Below, piece after piece: positions 26,799-35,092 of a DNA stretch of 64,000 bases; position 1 is the stretch's first letter, and each line of letters opens with the position of its first letter. The stretch comes from Bradyrhizobium sp. U87765 SZCCT0048 (GTDB taxonomy: Bacteria; Pseudomonadota; Alphaproteobacteria; Rhizobiales; Xanthobacteraceae): positions 372,001 to 436,000 of the forward strand of contig NZ_JAFCMM010000006.1 of the NCBI RefSeq assembly GCF_018131225.1. Direction: 5' to 3'. The translations under genes were made by a program, and so were the position numbers. The notes under the pieces were generated by a model that worked only from the letters and a program-made list of their open reading frames with translations, did no database searches and had not been told where the DNA came from.

Positions 26799-29276
26799 CT
26801 AAATTTCGATCGGAACGTCGATGCCCACCTGCACAGCAACAGGCGTGTAGATGTCGATCTCTTGGCGTGGCGTATAGATTGAGACGACCAGAGAGTACCG
26901 CACCGAGCGACCGTAGCGTTCTTCCTTTTTTCGAGTCCGCCACCAACCCAGCGTCGGGTGGATGGCAATATATCCGCGACGGGCCAGCTCCGCTGCGCTC
27001 CCGTGCCAGGTGTTGGAATGGATAGAGCCATTGGTTGGCTTGCCGGTGCCTAACTCCCAATAGCCGGTCTCACCCGCGTGGTCTTCGTCGTAGTCCTCGT
27101 CACGGTCGTAGGTGTTGATGCGTAGCTTGAACTGTTCAAGCGTTTCAGTCGGTCTGATGACCTTGAAACGGAGCCCGTGTGATGGGTATCCGTATTTCCG
27201 GTCCCAGCCGCGCTCGCCTGGGCTGGGCTCAATGAAGTAGGACAGCGTGACACGCATCTCTATGGGGGTGTCGAGCGGGAGTGCCTCCAACGCCTCTCGC
27301 GGCCAGGGCAAGTGGTGATATTTAATATCACTGCTCTTAATCGAGCTGTCTTCCTCGTCGAGGAAGAAAGGCTGAATAGTGTCCTCAGCTACCAAAGTCA
27401 GATTGTTCTGTGCGCTATAAAACAGCGTTTCTGGATCTGGCACACCGTAACCAAAAGTACGCAGTAGTCGGGTGGTGTCCATCGAACCGTCCTCGTACTT
27501 CGCTCGCTCACGCATAGCGTCCGTCCAACGCGCGCTGTGGACCATGAATGCCCTGATGGTTTCGGGGCGATAGTCCGGGTAGCGGGCCGCGAATCTGCAA
27601 GCCAGATTAGCGGCAAGAGCCGTCGCAGCGCTGGTGTCTCTAAATTCGGCGAGAGGTGGTCGACCTGCCTCAAACACGGAATTGGTTGTCAGCAACTGCA
27701 ACTCGGGAAGGAAGTCGGGATCTGTGCCATCTGGTGGCGCTCCCATGTTTCCTGCCTCCATTACGATGTCTGGCTTCAGCGGCGTCTTGTTGGAGCGCGG
27801 CCAAGTAACTGACGTTGTGCTACTTGGCGCCAAGTCACCTTGGGCTGCCAAGGCCGTCCAGCCTGGGCTCCTTTCAACGTCGATGAACGCGCGATTGGTG
27901 TATCCGCCGACCGTCAAGGCATTCCAGGCCTGCGCCGGATCGTGCACAGAGGAAGTTTCGTTGGAGGCGGGGTAGTCCGCCCTGTCGTCCAGTCCGGTAT
28001 TGCCTGCCGAGATCAGGATCATTCGGGGGGTGTCGTTGATCGCCCCAAAAGCCAGGTTGTCGATCGCAGCCGACCAGGAGGACGGTCGTCCGCGGTCGAG
28101 GCCGTCGGTCGTGGTGATGGCCATACAGTAGACCTTCCGACGAGTAGCGTCGACTTCAAGGCGGGATACGCCCTCGATGGTCACGGCTCCGTAGAGGTCG
28201 GGGTCGTGATGATCGGTTGGATGGATAAGCTTCAATGATTGGAGGCCGTGCGTGAGTTCGATCGGCCCATCGCCGTCCAAAACTGCCGTGAGGTCTCCGT
28301 ATAGCGCGAGCCCGGCCATCTGAGTGCCATGGCCGCCTTGATTTCCGTCGTGAGCGCCCCACGCCTGCTTGAGCGTCTGCGTATCCGCATCGCTAATGAT
28401 TTGTGCCAGGAGAGGGTGACCACGGTTCACGCCAGTGTCGAGCAAGCCGACTACCGGCGAGTTGGTCGGCGGCGGTGTGAGTCCGGCGAGTGTGTCTTCG
28501 ATTTCAAGTGTCTGTTCTTCGGCGTCGCGAGTCGAGTAAAGATCTGCAGTAGCTTTGGCTTTCCGGACTTCGGCTGTGACCCCGAGTACATCGGCACTGC
28601 GCGACAGTTGTTCGGGGGTGCCGCGGACGAGAACGATGGTCCGGTCAACAAATCTCAACTCATTCGAGATGATTTGATAGCCAAAGTCTTCGGCGGCTTC
28701 CTGTAAGCGGGTGAGTGGGTCTTGGGCGCCTTCCTGCGTTGCCCGTAGCCAGACTTCCCACACGAAGTCAGAATTGGCGGCCGGAAACAGCGCCGGATCA
28801 TCGGTCCACAATTCGCGCAACGTGGCCAACTTGATGTTGGCGATACTTTCAACGAGCTTCTTGTTGTCCCGCTTTCCGGGGACTGCATTCCGGTAGGCTT
28901 CCAAAACCGATACGAAGCGCGTGATCTTGTTGTCGGGTACGATAACGGTCGCAACCGTTCGGTTCTGCGCATCGGTTATGACCGAAAGCAGCTCAATGCC
29001 GCTCTTGCGTAGCTCAAGGCTTTCAAAAGCGAGGGGAAAGTTGGAGTCGCTTTCAAAAGACAGGATGATGCCCGGTGACTCGTAGAATCCGTTTCCCGCC
29101 TGAACGGGAAATTGACCCCGTTGTGCGAGTGCGGCATCAAGGGCGCCACGCAAATGCGCCGCATGCGTGGGCCGCACGCGATCGGGCAGGCTGAACTTAG
29201 GAGAATGCCCACGGGTCGCCGTGTAGCGGGCAGTTTCCGCAGGAGCGTCCACTAATAGGTGCGGATAGCGAGGCAT
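26799..29276 (-). CDS. ietS: IetS: subtilisin-like (S8) serine protease of an IetAS defence/toxin-antitoxin pair
   Basis: An 825-residue protein. An N-terminal ~260-residue region without a recognised fold precedes the peptidase S8 core: Asp280 (VVGLLDTGVNRGHP), His316 (GGHGTQMAG), oxyanion Asn426 (ISAGNTG) and Ser549 (FRDTSAATALAAN). The usual GTSxAxP around the Ser is DTSAATA here. A C-terminal ~200-residue beta-rich extension (MRVTLSYFIEPSP) follows. No signal peptide is present, so it acts in the cytoplasm. It starts 17 bases after ietA. On pTiC58 the homologous protease is the toxin and the AAA ATPase the antitoxin; such pairs are catalogued as anti-phage IetAS. G+C is clearly lower than in neighbours. 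Confidence 0.88.
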   Translation of the reverse strand: MPRYPHLLVDAPAETARYTATRGHSPKFSLPDRVRPTHAAHLRGALDAALAQRGQFPVQAGNGFYESPGIILSFESDSNFPLAFESLELRKSGIELLSVITDAQNRTVATVIVPDNKITRFVSVLEAYRNAVPGKRDNKKLVESIANIKLATLRELWTDDPALFPAANSDFVWEVWLRATQEGAQDPLTRLQEAAEDFGYQIISNELRFVDRTIVLVRGTPEQLSRSADVLGVTAEVRKAKATADLYSTRDAEEQTLEIEDTLAGLTPPPTNSPVVGLLDTGVNRGHPLLAQIISDADTQTLKQAWGAHDGNQGGHGTQMAGLALYGDLTAVLDGDGPIELTHGLQSLKLIHPTDHHDPDLYGAVTIEGVSRLEVDATRRKVYCMAITTTDGLDRGRPSSWSAAIDNLAFGAINDTPRMILISAGNTGLDDRADYPASNETSSVHDPAQAWNALTVGGYTNRAFIDVERSPGWTALAAQGDLAPSSTTSVTWPRSNKTPLKPDIVMEAGNMGAPPDGTDPDFLPELQLLTTNSVFEAGRPPLAEFRDTSAATALAANLACRFAARYPDYRPETIRAFMVHSARWTDAMRERAKYEDGSMDTTRLLRTFGYGVPDPETLFYSAQNNLTLVAEDTIQPFFLDEEDSSIKSSDIKYHHLPWPREALEALPLDTPIEMRVTLSYFIEPSPGERGWDRKYGYPSHGLRFKVIRPTETLEQFKLRINTYDRDEDYDEDHAGETGYWELGTGKPTNGSIHSNTWHGSAAELARRGYIAIHPTLGWWRTRKKEERYGRSVRYSLVVSIYTPRQEIDIYTPVAVQVGIDVPIEI

Positions 29277-29293
29277 TCAAAAATGGATGTGAG

Positions 29294-30286
29294 TTATTTG
29301 ACTGGCTTCCTGTGCGCCAGGACACTTTTGCGCTCTAAAATCGCGGCAGTCAGATCCTTGCTGGTCAACTCCCGACGTTCAATCAGCGCGTGCTTGATGG
29401 CGTCGCTAGCGGCGCGTGTAACGTCCGCGTAGCTCAGCCCCCTGGCCCTTTTGGCCAACGTGTCCCATTTCACGGCATCTGCAATCCTTCTTGATGTAAA
29501 TTTGAACTTGAGGGCTTCAATGATCTCTTTCTCATTGGGCAGCGAATACTCGACGATATCGTCGAACCGTCTGAAAAGAGCTCTGTCCAAAATAGTTGGA
29601 TGATTGGTCGCGGCAATGATGAGGCTGTCTGACTCATCTTGCTCGACCATTTGCAAAAAGCTGTTCACGACTCGGCGGATTTCGCCAACGTCATTACTCA
29701 GGCCACGTTCGGAACCAATGCTATCGAATTCGTCAAACAGGTAGACGGCGCGGGTTTGCGCGATGGCATCGAAAATCAATCGCAGCTTAGCGCCGGTCTC
29801 GCCCATATAACGTGTGATAAGCCGATCAAGACGAACCACGAAGAGAGGCAGCGACAATTCACCTGCAATAGCTGACGCGGTTAAGGTCTTTCCAGTGCCT
29901 GGGGGGCCGACGAGCAGGAGCTTCTTACGAGGAGCTAAGCCATGCGCGCGGATATCGCGAATTGTCTTATGTTCGCGAACGACTCTTTCCAGAATGGTTT
30001 TGGTTTTAGGGCTTAGTACAAGGTCGTGCAGACGCGTGTGCGGATAAGTGACCGTTAGGAGGTCGGCTATCTCGCCACGGGGGCGTGCAAGAGGAATGGG
30101 CGAAGGGCCCGGAGAGGGCACTCTTGCGCGGGATTTGTCGATAAGATCGCGCAGCTCTTCCGCCAGCTTGCCGTGTCCGCTTCGCGCTTCTCCAGCAGCG
30201 ATCTGCATGGCGATCGAATGAAACTGACCGGCATCGCCCTCGGCGTATGCTTTCAAAAGCGCCTTCAATTGGTCTGCGCTGGCCAT
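29294..30286 (-). CDS. ietA: IetA: AAA+ ATPase partner of IetS
   Basis: A 330-residue AAA ATPase: an N-terminal helical segment (residues 1-70), Walker A GPPGTGKT (127-134), Walker B YLFDEFDS with catalytic Glu186, sensor-1 Asn228 (AATNHP), and arginine-finger residues in ALFRRFD (239-240). A C-terminal lid helix SYADVTRAASDAI follows. ATG 30286 (MASADQLKALLKAY) matches the usual N-terminus; a GTG 21 bases upstream is in frame. It is the first gene of the pair and begins 97 bases downstream of the tRNA-Leu 3' end on the same strand. It is inferred to restrain or activate IetS. Confidence 0.88.
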   Translation of the reverse strand: MASADQLKALLKAYAEGDAGQFHSIAMQIAAGEARSGHGKLAEELRDLIDKSRARVPSPGPSPIPLARPRGEIADLLTVTYPHTRLHDLVLSPKTKTILERVVREHKTIRDIRAHGLAPRKKLLLVGPPGTGKTLTASAIAGELSLPLFVVRLDRLITRYMGETGAKLRLIFDAIAQTRAVYLFDEFDSIGSERGLSNDVGEIRRVVNSFLQMVEQDESDSLIIAATNHPTILDRALFRRFDDIVEYSLPNEKEIIEALKFKFTSRRIADAVKWDTLAKRARGLSYADVTRAASDAIKHALIERRELTSKDLTAAILERKSVLAHRKPVK

Positions 30287-30383
30287 GGGACGTACTTTGC
30301 TGCTCACTCCGCGAGTCTACCTTCAGGTTGCAGATTCTGGCAACCGCTACGAATTCGCGCACCGAGGGTTTGGTGAACGAGTG

Positions 30384-30667
30384 TGGTGCGGGCGGCCGGA
30401 CTCGAACCGGCACAGGCCTTGCGGCCCCACGGATTTTCTTACCACTTCGGCTTTCGCCGCCGCCCGTCCGGCGTTCGTGGTCTGGACTATCCTTAACCTG
30501 GCGATGTCCGCTGTAGGTGCTGCCCGTCTAGCCTTCCCCCTGGCGGGGGCTTGGCTCGGGATTGCCAGTGAAGGCTTCCCCGATTTTGAGCAGTTCTGCA
30601 CCTGGGGTTTCCCCCAGGGCACTCAATGGTTTAAGTCCGATGCGTCTACCAGTTCCGCCAAGCCCGC
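30384..30667 (-). tRNA. tRNA-Leu(UAA), interrupted in the anticodon by a group I intron
   Basis: The 5' exon is 30667-30633 (acceptor GCGGGCT, D arm GCGGAACTGGTAGACGC, anticodon stem TCGGA, then CTT). The 3' exon is 30437-30384 (AAAATCCG, variable arm GGGCCGCAAGGCC, T arm GCCGG-TTCGAGT-CCGGC, acceptor CGCCCGC, A, encoded CCA). Joined, the anticodon loop reads CTTAAAA with anticodon UAA, and the mature tRNA is 89 nt with CCA. Positions 7-66 (T-C) and 27-43 (T-T) do not pair. The long variable arm confirms a class II tRNA. Confidence 0.92.
30438..30632 (-). ncRNA. Group I intron (195 nt) within tRNA-Leu(UAA)
   Basis: The intron lies between U34 and A35, the position of the cyanobacterial/plastid tRNA-Leu introns. 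P1 pairs exon ACUU with intron GAGU, giving the conserved U-G at the 5' splice site, and the intron ends in G. P2 is a 7-bp stem with GAAA loop (30601-30618). The conserved core elements are GCAATCCCGAGCCAAGCC (about 30548-30565), GACGGGCAGC (about 30520-30529) and AAGGATAGTCC (about 30484-30494). A second GNRA hairpin GGCGAAAGCC is at 30449-30458. No homing endonuclease ORF is present. It is expected to self-splice (subgroup IC3 by resemblance). Confidence 0.9.
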
Positions 30668-30742
30668 ATCGGTCTATCTATACGGCGCAAATGCCCTTTC
30701 GGCAAAGAGAATACAGTCGATTCCGCACGCGCTTTGAGCGGC

Positions 30743-30931
30743 TTAGCGCAGGTTTTTCAGCTCGCCTCGGCGGATTTCCGCCACTTCCTTCTTTGGCGGC
30801 TTCTTCTTCCTGGCGTTGATGGCGCTGGCGTCCAACACGTCCTTCAGGTGGGCGGCATAGTACTTCTCGATCATCTCGACGCTGTTCCGGCAGTTCTTGG
30901 CCAGCATGTAGATGTCGGCGCCCTCCAAGCT
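30743..30931 (-). pseudogene. Tyrosine recombinase (integrase) C-terminal remnant
   Basis: The minus-strand frame ending at a TAA at 30743 reads LEGADIYMLAKNCRNSVEMI followed by EKYYAAHLKDVLDASAINAR. This is the end of a phage-type integrase, including the nucleophile Tyr region (EKYYAAH). The Arg-His-x-x-Arg part and everything upstream are gone; the frame runs into the 3' end of the neighbouring dehydrogenase gene. It lies upstream (5' side) of the tRNA-Leu gene and is evidence that an integrating element was once here. Confidence 0.75.
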
Positions 30932-30954
30932 TAGGAATTTTAAGTCGTGAGGTT

Positions 30955-31866
30955 CTAGCCCTTCACAATCCGCCGGCAATGCTCCAGCGCCGCATGCACG
31001 AGGTTTTCGCCGGCCTCCGGGGTACGAAACGCCGAATGCGCCGACAGCGTGACGTTGGGCAGTTGCGTCAGCGGATGGCCGGCGGGCAGAGGTTCGATAT
31101 CGAACACATCGAGCCCGGCATGGCGCAGGTGGCCGCTCCGCAGCGCATCGATCATCGCGGCTTCGTCCACCAGCGCGCCGCGCGCGGTGTTGATGAGGAT
31201 CGCACCCGGCCGCATCGCGGCGATGCGTTCGCGGGACAGGAAGCCGCGGGTCTCGTCGCCGAGCAGCAGGTGCATCGACACCACATGGCTGTCGGCGAGC
31301 AGCCGTTCCAGCGGCACGAAGGTGACGCCGCGCACGGTCTTCGGCGTCCGGTTCCAGGCCAGCACCTTCATGCCGCTGCCCGCGGCGATGCGCGCCACCT
31401 CGGCGCCGATGCCGCCGAAGCCGATCAGTCCCAGCGTCTTGCCGGTAAGTTGCATGCCGTCTTCGCGCAGCCAGTTGCCGGCGCGCATGGCGCGGTCCAT
31501 CAGCGCAAGGCTGCGCGCGGCCGCCCACATTAGCGCGATGGCGCATTCGGCCACCGCCGTGTCGCCATAGCCCTTGATGATATGCACGGAGATGCCGAGC
31601 GCGGCCAGCTCTTCCGGATTCATGTAGCTGCGCGCGCCGGTGCCGAGAAACACGACATGCTGCAGCGTCTTGCACTGCCGGGCGATGTCGGTCGGCAGAT
31701 ACGTGTGGTCGATGATGGCGATGCGCGCGTCGGCCAGCACCGCAGGCAGCGCCTGCGGCTTGACGTCGGCGTCACGGTTGATCCGCACCGAGGGATCGTC
31801 GTCGCGGAACTGGCGCTCGAACTCCAGCGCCAGCGATTCGTTGGCATCGACGAATACGGCGACCAT
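30955..31866 (-). CDS. NAD-dependent D-2-hydroxyacid dehydrogenase
   Basis: A 303-residue cytoplasmic dehydrogenase. The Rossmann motif LIGFGGIGAEVARIA lies near residue 145. Substrate-binding/catalytic residues are Arg in INTARGALVDE, Glu in FDIEPLPAGHPL and His in TLSAHSAF. The order and length fit the 2-hydroxyacid dehydrogenase family (phosphoglycerate, glyoxylate or formate type). SAHSAF rather than TPHIAG near the catalytic His is a divergence. The substrate cannot be fixed. The 3' end abuts the integrase remnant. Confidence 0.9.
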   Translation of the reverse strand: MVAVFVDANESLALEFERQFRDDDPSVRINRDADVKPQALPAVLADARIAIIDHTYLPTDIARQCKTLQHVVFLGTGARSYMNPEELAALGISVHIIKGYGDTAVAECAIALMWAAARSLALMDRAMRAGNWLREDGMQLTGKTLGLIGFGGIGAEVARIAAGSGMKVLAWNRTPKTVRGVTFVPLERLLADSHVVSMHLLLGDETRGFLSRERIAAMRPGAILINTARGALVDEAAMIDALRSGHLRHAGLDVFDIEPLPAGHPLTQLPNVTLSAHSAFRTPEAGENLVHAALEHCRRIVKG

Positions 31867-31904
31867 CGGAAAACTCCGGTTGGGCTAATCGGCAGGGCGC
31901 CCCG

Positions 31905-32399
31905 TCAGCTGTCGAGTTCCCGCGACACGCTGACGGTGGTGCCGGCCTTGCTGCCGGTGCAGCGGATGTCGAGGCGGCGGTAGCGCGTGGCGATGGTGTC
32001 GCCGCGCAACAGGCCGATGCGGCCGATGCAGCGGGCGATGCCCTTGCGCACGTCGTCGCGCGGAATGGTGAACACCAGTGCGGCGGCCTGGGAGGTGAAG
32101 CCGTAGAAAGCGTCCGATGGCTTGCGGCTCGCGGTGGCCGCGAACACCTCGTTGGTGACGTTGCGGCTGCGGCAGCCGAGCGAGGCGCGGCTGACCGCCG
32201 GATGCTTCAGTGCGATGGCGTTGGCACTGGTGGCGCCGACGACGAGGCCGTCGATCTGGCCGGTGAGCTGTTTGGCGAGGTCGTCGCAGGCATCCGCATG
32301 CGCGGTGGTCGCCGCCGCCAGCGGCAGTCCGCAGATCGTCATGGTCAGCGCCGCAGCGGCGATCGCCGCGCGAAGCCGTCGAAAAGTCACCGTCATCAT
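31905..32399 (-). CDS. Secreted protein of unknown function
   Basis: A 164-residue exported protein: the signal RAAIAAAALTMTICGLPLAA ends at AHADACD, and the mature domain has four to five Cys (DACDDLAK, SLGCRSR, IARCIGR, DIRCTGS). AAGGGG lies seven bases upstream of the ATG; a second ATG follows at once. No domain is recognised. The paired Cys suggest a disulfide-stabilised periplasmic protein. Confidence 0.7.
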   Translation of the reverse strand: MMTVTFRRLRAAIAAAALTMTICGLPLAAATTAHADACDDLAKQLTGQIDGLVVGATSANAIALKHPAVSRASLGCRSRNVTNEVFAATASRKPSDAFYGFTSQAAALVFTIPRDDVRKGIARCIGRIGLLRGDTIATRYRRLDIRCTGSKAGTTVSVSRELDS

Positions 32400-32490
32400 C
32401 ACAGCCCCTTGCGCCGCATTAAAGCACGAACGCCGGCGCCCGGCAGCGCTTTTTCGTGGTCCACATGGGCGGCGTGAACCTTGGCCTTCG

Positions 32491-33165
32491 CTACAGCGCC
32501 GCGGCGAGGCGCTGCAGGATGGCCAGGATCTCGTCGGGGGCGTGGCGGACGATGTCGTGGCCGCAGGCGATGCTGTGCACCTCCCACGCCGGATCGTCCC
32601 TGAAGCGCTCGTATTGCTCGGTGAACGGCGTCGCTTCCCAGTCGCTGGCGTAGACGAACAGCCGTCGTGGAACCGACTGCTCGCGCCCGGACAGCCAGAT
32701 CTCCTGCAGGAACGCGGCGATCGGGTGGGGCGCGCAGCGGCGGTCGAGACCGTCGGGCGGCGTCACGCCGATGCCGTCGCGCCGCGAGCGGTCGAGCGCC
32801 AGCCGGCGATAGCCGTCGCCTGCGAGGTCCCACCACGACTGGCCGTCCTCCGGCACGAAGGCGTCGAGATAGACCAGGGCGGCGATGCGCTCGCACGCCC
32901 GGTCGGCGACCCCGGTCGCGACCATGCCGCCATAGCTGTGGGCGCACAGCACCACCTCGTAGAGGTCCTCGACCGTCAGCAGTTCCTGGACGTCGCTGAT
33001 ATGCGTCTCGAGGTTGATCCCGCCGGGCGACTGGCGGCTGCCCTCGTCGAGGCCGCTGAGCGTCGGGGTGTAGACGTCATGGCCATGCCGGCGCAGCGTC
33101 GCGGCGAAGCCTGCGAACGCCCAGCCGCCGTGCCAACCCCCTGGGATCAATACGAAAATCGCCAT
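32491..33165 (-). CDS. Alpha/beta hydrolase (esterase/salicylate-esterase-like)
   Basis: A 224-residue cytoplasmic hydrolase. It has the opening FVLIPGGWHGGWAFAGFAAT with oxyanion GGWHGG, nucleophile elbow CAHSYGGMVATG, YLDAFVPEDGQSW after the nucleophile, and a C-terminal His in ACGHDIVRHAPDEI. This pattern is common to the AB_hydrolase_6 group that includes plant-type methyl esterases and many uncharacterised bacterial enzymes. Substrate unknown. Divergent from fumarase. Confidence 0.85.
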   Translation of the reverse strand: MAIFVLIPGGWHGGWAFAGFAATLRRHGHDVYTPTLSGLDEGSRQSPGGINLETHISDVQELLTVEDLYEVVLCAHSYGGMVATGVADRACERIAALVYLDAFVPEDGQSWWDLAGDGYRRLALDRSRRDGIGVTPPDGLDRRCAPHPIAAFLQEIWLSGREQSVPRRLFVYASDWEATPFTEQYERFRDDPAWEVHSIACGHDIVRHAPDEILAILQRLAAAL

Positions 33166-33299
33166 TCCGCGCTCCCGCGAAAGTGGATGGGCAGGGCGCC
33201 GCGGCGGGTCGGCGCCGCTGTTGCACCCGCCCGATGTGGTGGTCTATCAACCCTCTCAAGACTGCCAGCCTGTCGCAAGCCAGCCAGAGAGAGCCGACC

Positions 33300-34958
33300 A
33301 TGAACGCCCCCGCCAAGGTCCCCGCCGTGCCGCCCTACAAGCACACCCCGCTGTTTCCGCTGGGCAAGGACGAGACCCCGTACCGGAAGATCTCCTCGGA
33401 CGGCGTGCGTGTCGAGACCGTGCTCGGCAAGGAGATGCTGGTGGTGTCGCGCGAGGCGCTCAAGGCGCTGTCCGAAGCCGCCTTCGTCGACATCAACCAT
33501 TATCTGCGCCCGGGCCATCTCAAGCAGCTGCGCAACATCCTCGAGGACAAGGAAGCCAGCGACAACGACAAGTTCGTCGCCTTCGACTTCCTCAAGAACG
33601 CCAACATCGCCGCCGGCGGCGTGCTGCCGATGTGCCAGGACACCGGCACCGCCATCATCATGGGCAAGAAGGGCTCGCGCGTCATCACCGAGGGTGACGA
33701 CGAGGCGGCGCTCGCCGAGGGCGCGCGCGACGCCTACCTCAAGCGCAACCTGCGCTACTCGCAGGTCGCGCCGCTGTCGATGTTCGAGGAGAAGAACACC
33801 CAGAACAACATGCCCGCGCAGTGCGAGATCTACGCCGAGGGCGGCTCTTCAGAAATAGATTCGGCCTACAAGTTCATGTTCATGGCCAAGGGCGGCGGCT
33901 CGGCCAACAAGAGCTTCCTGTTCCAGGCGACGCCATCGATCCTGACCCGCGACCGCATGCTGGCCTTCCTGAAAGAGAAGGTGCTGACGCTGGGCACCGC
34001 GGCGTGCCCGCCCTATCACCTCGCCATCGTCATCGGCGGCACCTCGGCCGAGCTGACCATGAAGACCGTCAAGCTCGCCTCGGCGCGCTATCTCGACGCG
34101 CTGCCGACGCAGGGGTCGGCGGACGGCCATGCCTTCCGCGATCTCGAGATGGAGCAGGAAATCCTCAAGATGACGCAGTCGCTCGGCGTCGGCGCGCAGT
34201 TCGGCGGCAAGTACTTCTGCCATGACGTGCGCGTCATCCGCCTGCCGCGCCACGGCGCCAGCCTGCCGATCGGCCTCGGCGTGTCTTGCTCGGCGGACCG
34301 TCAGGTGGTCGGCAAGATCACGAAGGACGGCGTCTATCTCGAGGAGCTCGAGCACAACCCGTCGCAGTACCTGCCGGATGTCGAGGGCGCGCTCGGCGGC
34401 GAGGTCGTGAAGATCGACCTCAACAAGCCGATGAAGGATGTGCTCGCCACGCTGTCGCAATATCCGGTCAAGACCCGCCTGTCGCTGACCGGCACCATGA
34501 TCGTCGCCCGCGACGCCGCCCATGCCAAGCTGCGCGAGCGCCTGGACAAGGGCGAGGGCCTGCCGGAGTACTTCAAGAACCACCCGGTGTACTATGCCGG
34601 CCCGGCGAAGACCCCGGACGGTTATGCCTCCGGTGCGTTCGGCCCGACCACCGCAGGCCGCATGGATTCCTTCGTCGACCAGTTCCAGGCCGCCGGCGGC
34701 TCCATGGTGATGGTGGCCAAGGGCAATCGTGCCCCCGCGGTGCGCGAGGCCTGCAAGAAGCACGGCGGCTTCTACCTCGGGTCGATCGGCGGCGCGGCGG
34801 CGAACCTCGCCGAGCACTGCATCAAGAAGGTCGAGGTGGTGGAATATCCCGAGCTCGGCATGGAAGCGATCTGGCGGATCGAGGTCGTCGACTTCCCGGC
34901 CTTCATCATCATCGACGACAAGGGCAATGACTTCTTCAAGGAGCTGAACCTCGGCTGA
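33300..34958 (+). CDS. fumA: Class I fumarate hydratase ([4Fe-4S])
   Basis: A 552-residue iron-sulfur fumarase that interconverts fumarate and L-malate in the TCA cycle. Full-length class I architecture: an N-terminal domain with a cluster Cys in LPMCQDTGTA (about residue 112), the AACPPYHLAIVIGGTSAE segment, and a C-terminal domain with GAFGPTTAGRMDSFVDQF and GSIGGAAANLAEHCIKKV. The ATG at 33300 is 13 bases after a GAGAGAG; the frame continues upstream without homology. Single gene. Confidence 0.95.
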   Translation: MNAPAKVPAVPPYKHTPLFPLGKDETPYRKISSDGVRVETVLGKEMLVVSREALKALSEAAFVDINHYLRPGHLKQLRNILEDKEASDNDKFVAFDFLKNANIAAGGVLPMCQDTGTAIIMGKKGSRVITEGDDEAALAEGARDAYLKRNLRYSQVAPLSMFEEKNTQNNMPAQCEIYAEGGSSEIDSAYKFMFMAKGGGSANKSFLFQATPSILTRDRMLAFLKEKVLTLGTAACPPYHLAIVIGGTSAELTMKTVKLASARYLDALPTQGSADGHAFRDLEMEQEILKMTQSLGVGAQFGGKYFCHDVRVIRLPRHGASLPIGLGVSCSADRQVVGKITKDGVYLEELEHNPSQYLPDVEGALGGEVVKIDLNKPMKDVLATLSQYPVKTRLSLTGTMIVARDAAHAKLRERLDKGEGLPEYFKNHPVYYAGPAKTPDGYASGAFGPTTAGRMDSFVDQFQAAGGSMVMVAKGNRAPAVREACKKHGGFYLGSIGGAAANLAEHCIKKVEVVEYPELGMEAIWRIEVVDFPAFIIIDDKGNDFFKELNLG

Positions 34959-35092
34959 TCGCCGCGGTATCCGCCTGCCGATCCGCTGGGGATCGCCGAA
35001 ATGATGCCCGCGTGACGCCATGGTTGCATCGCCATCCCGTCACGCGGCCGGAGATATGATCCGGCCGTGGCCGACTCATGAGGGGCGGGGCG

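Noticed and set aside
26799..30286. Possibility that ietAS is an ordinary secreted subtilase with an unrelated ATPase
   Set aside because: The protease has no signal peptide, the genes are 17 bases apart on one strand, and the ATPase N-terminus and motif set fit IetA.
30247..30819. Open frames across the tRNA-Leu region on both strands
   Set aside because: They run through the tRNA exons and the group I intron; RNA structure explains the sequence.
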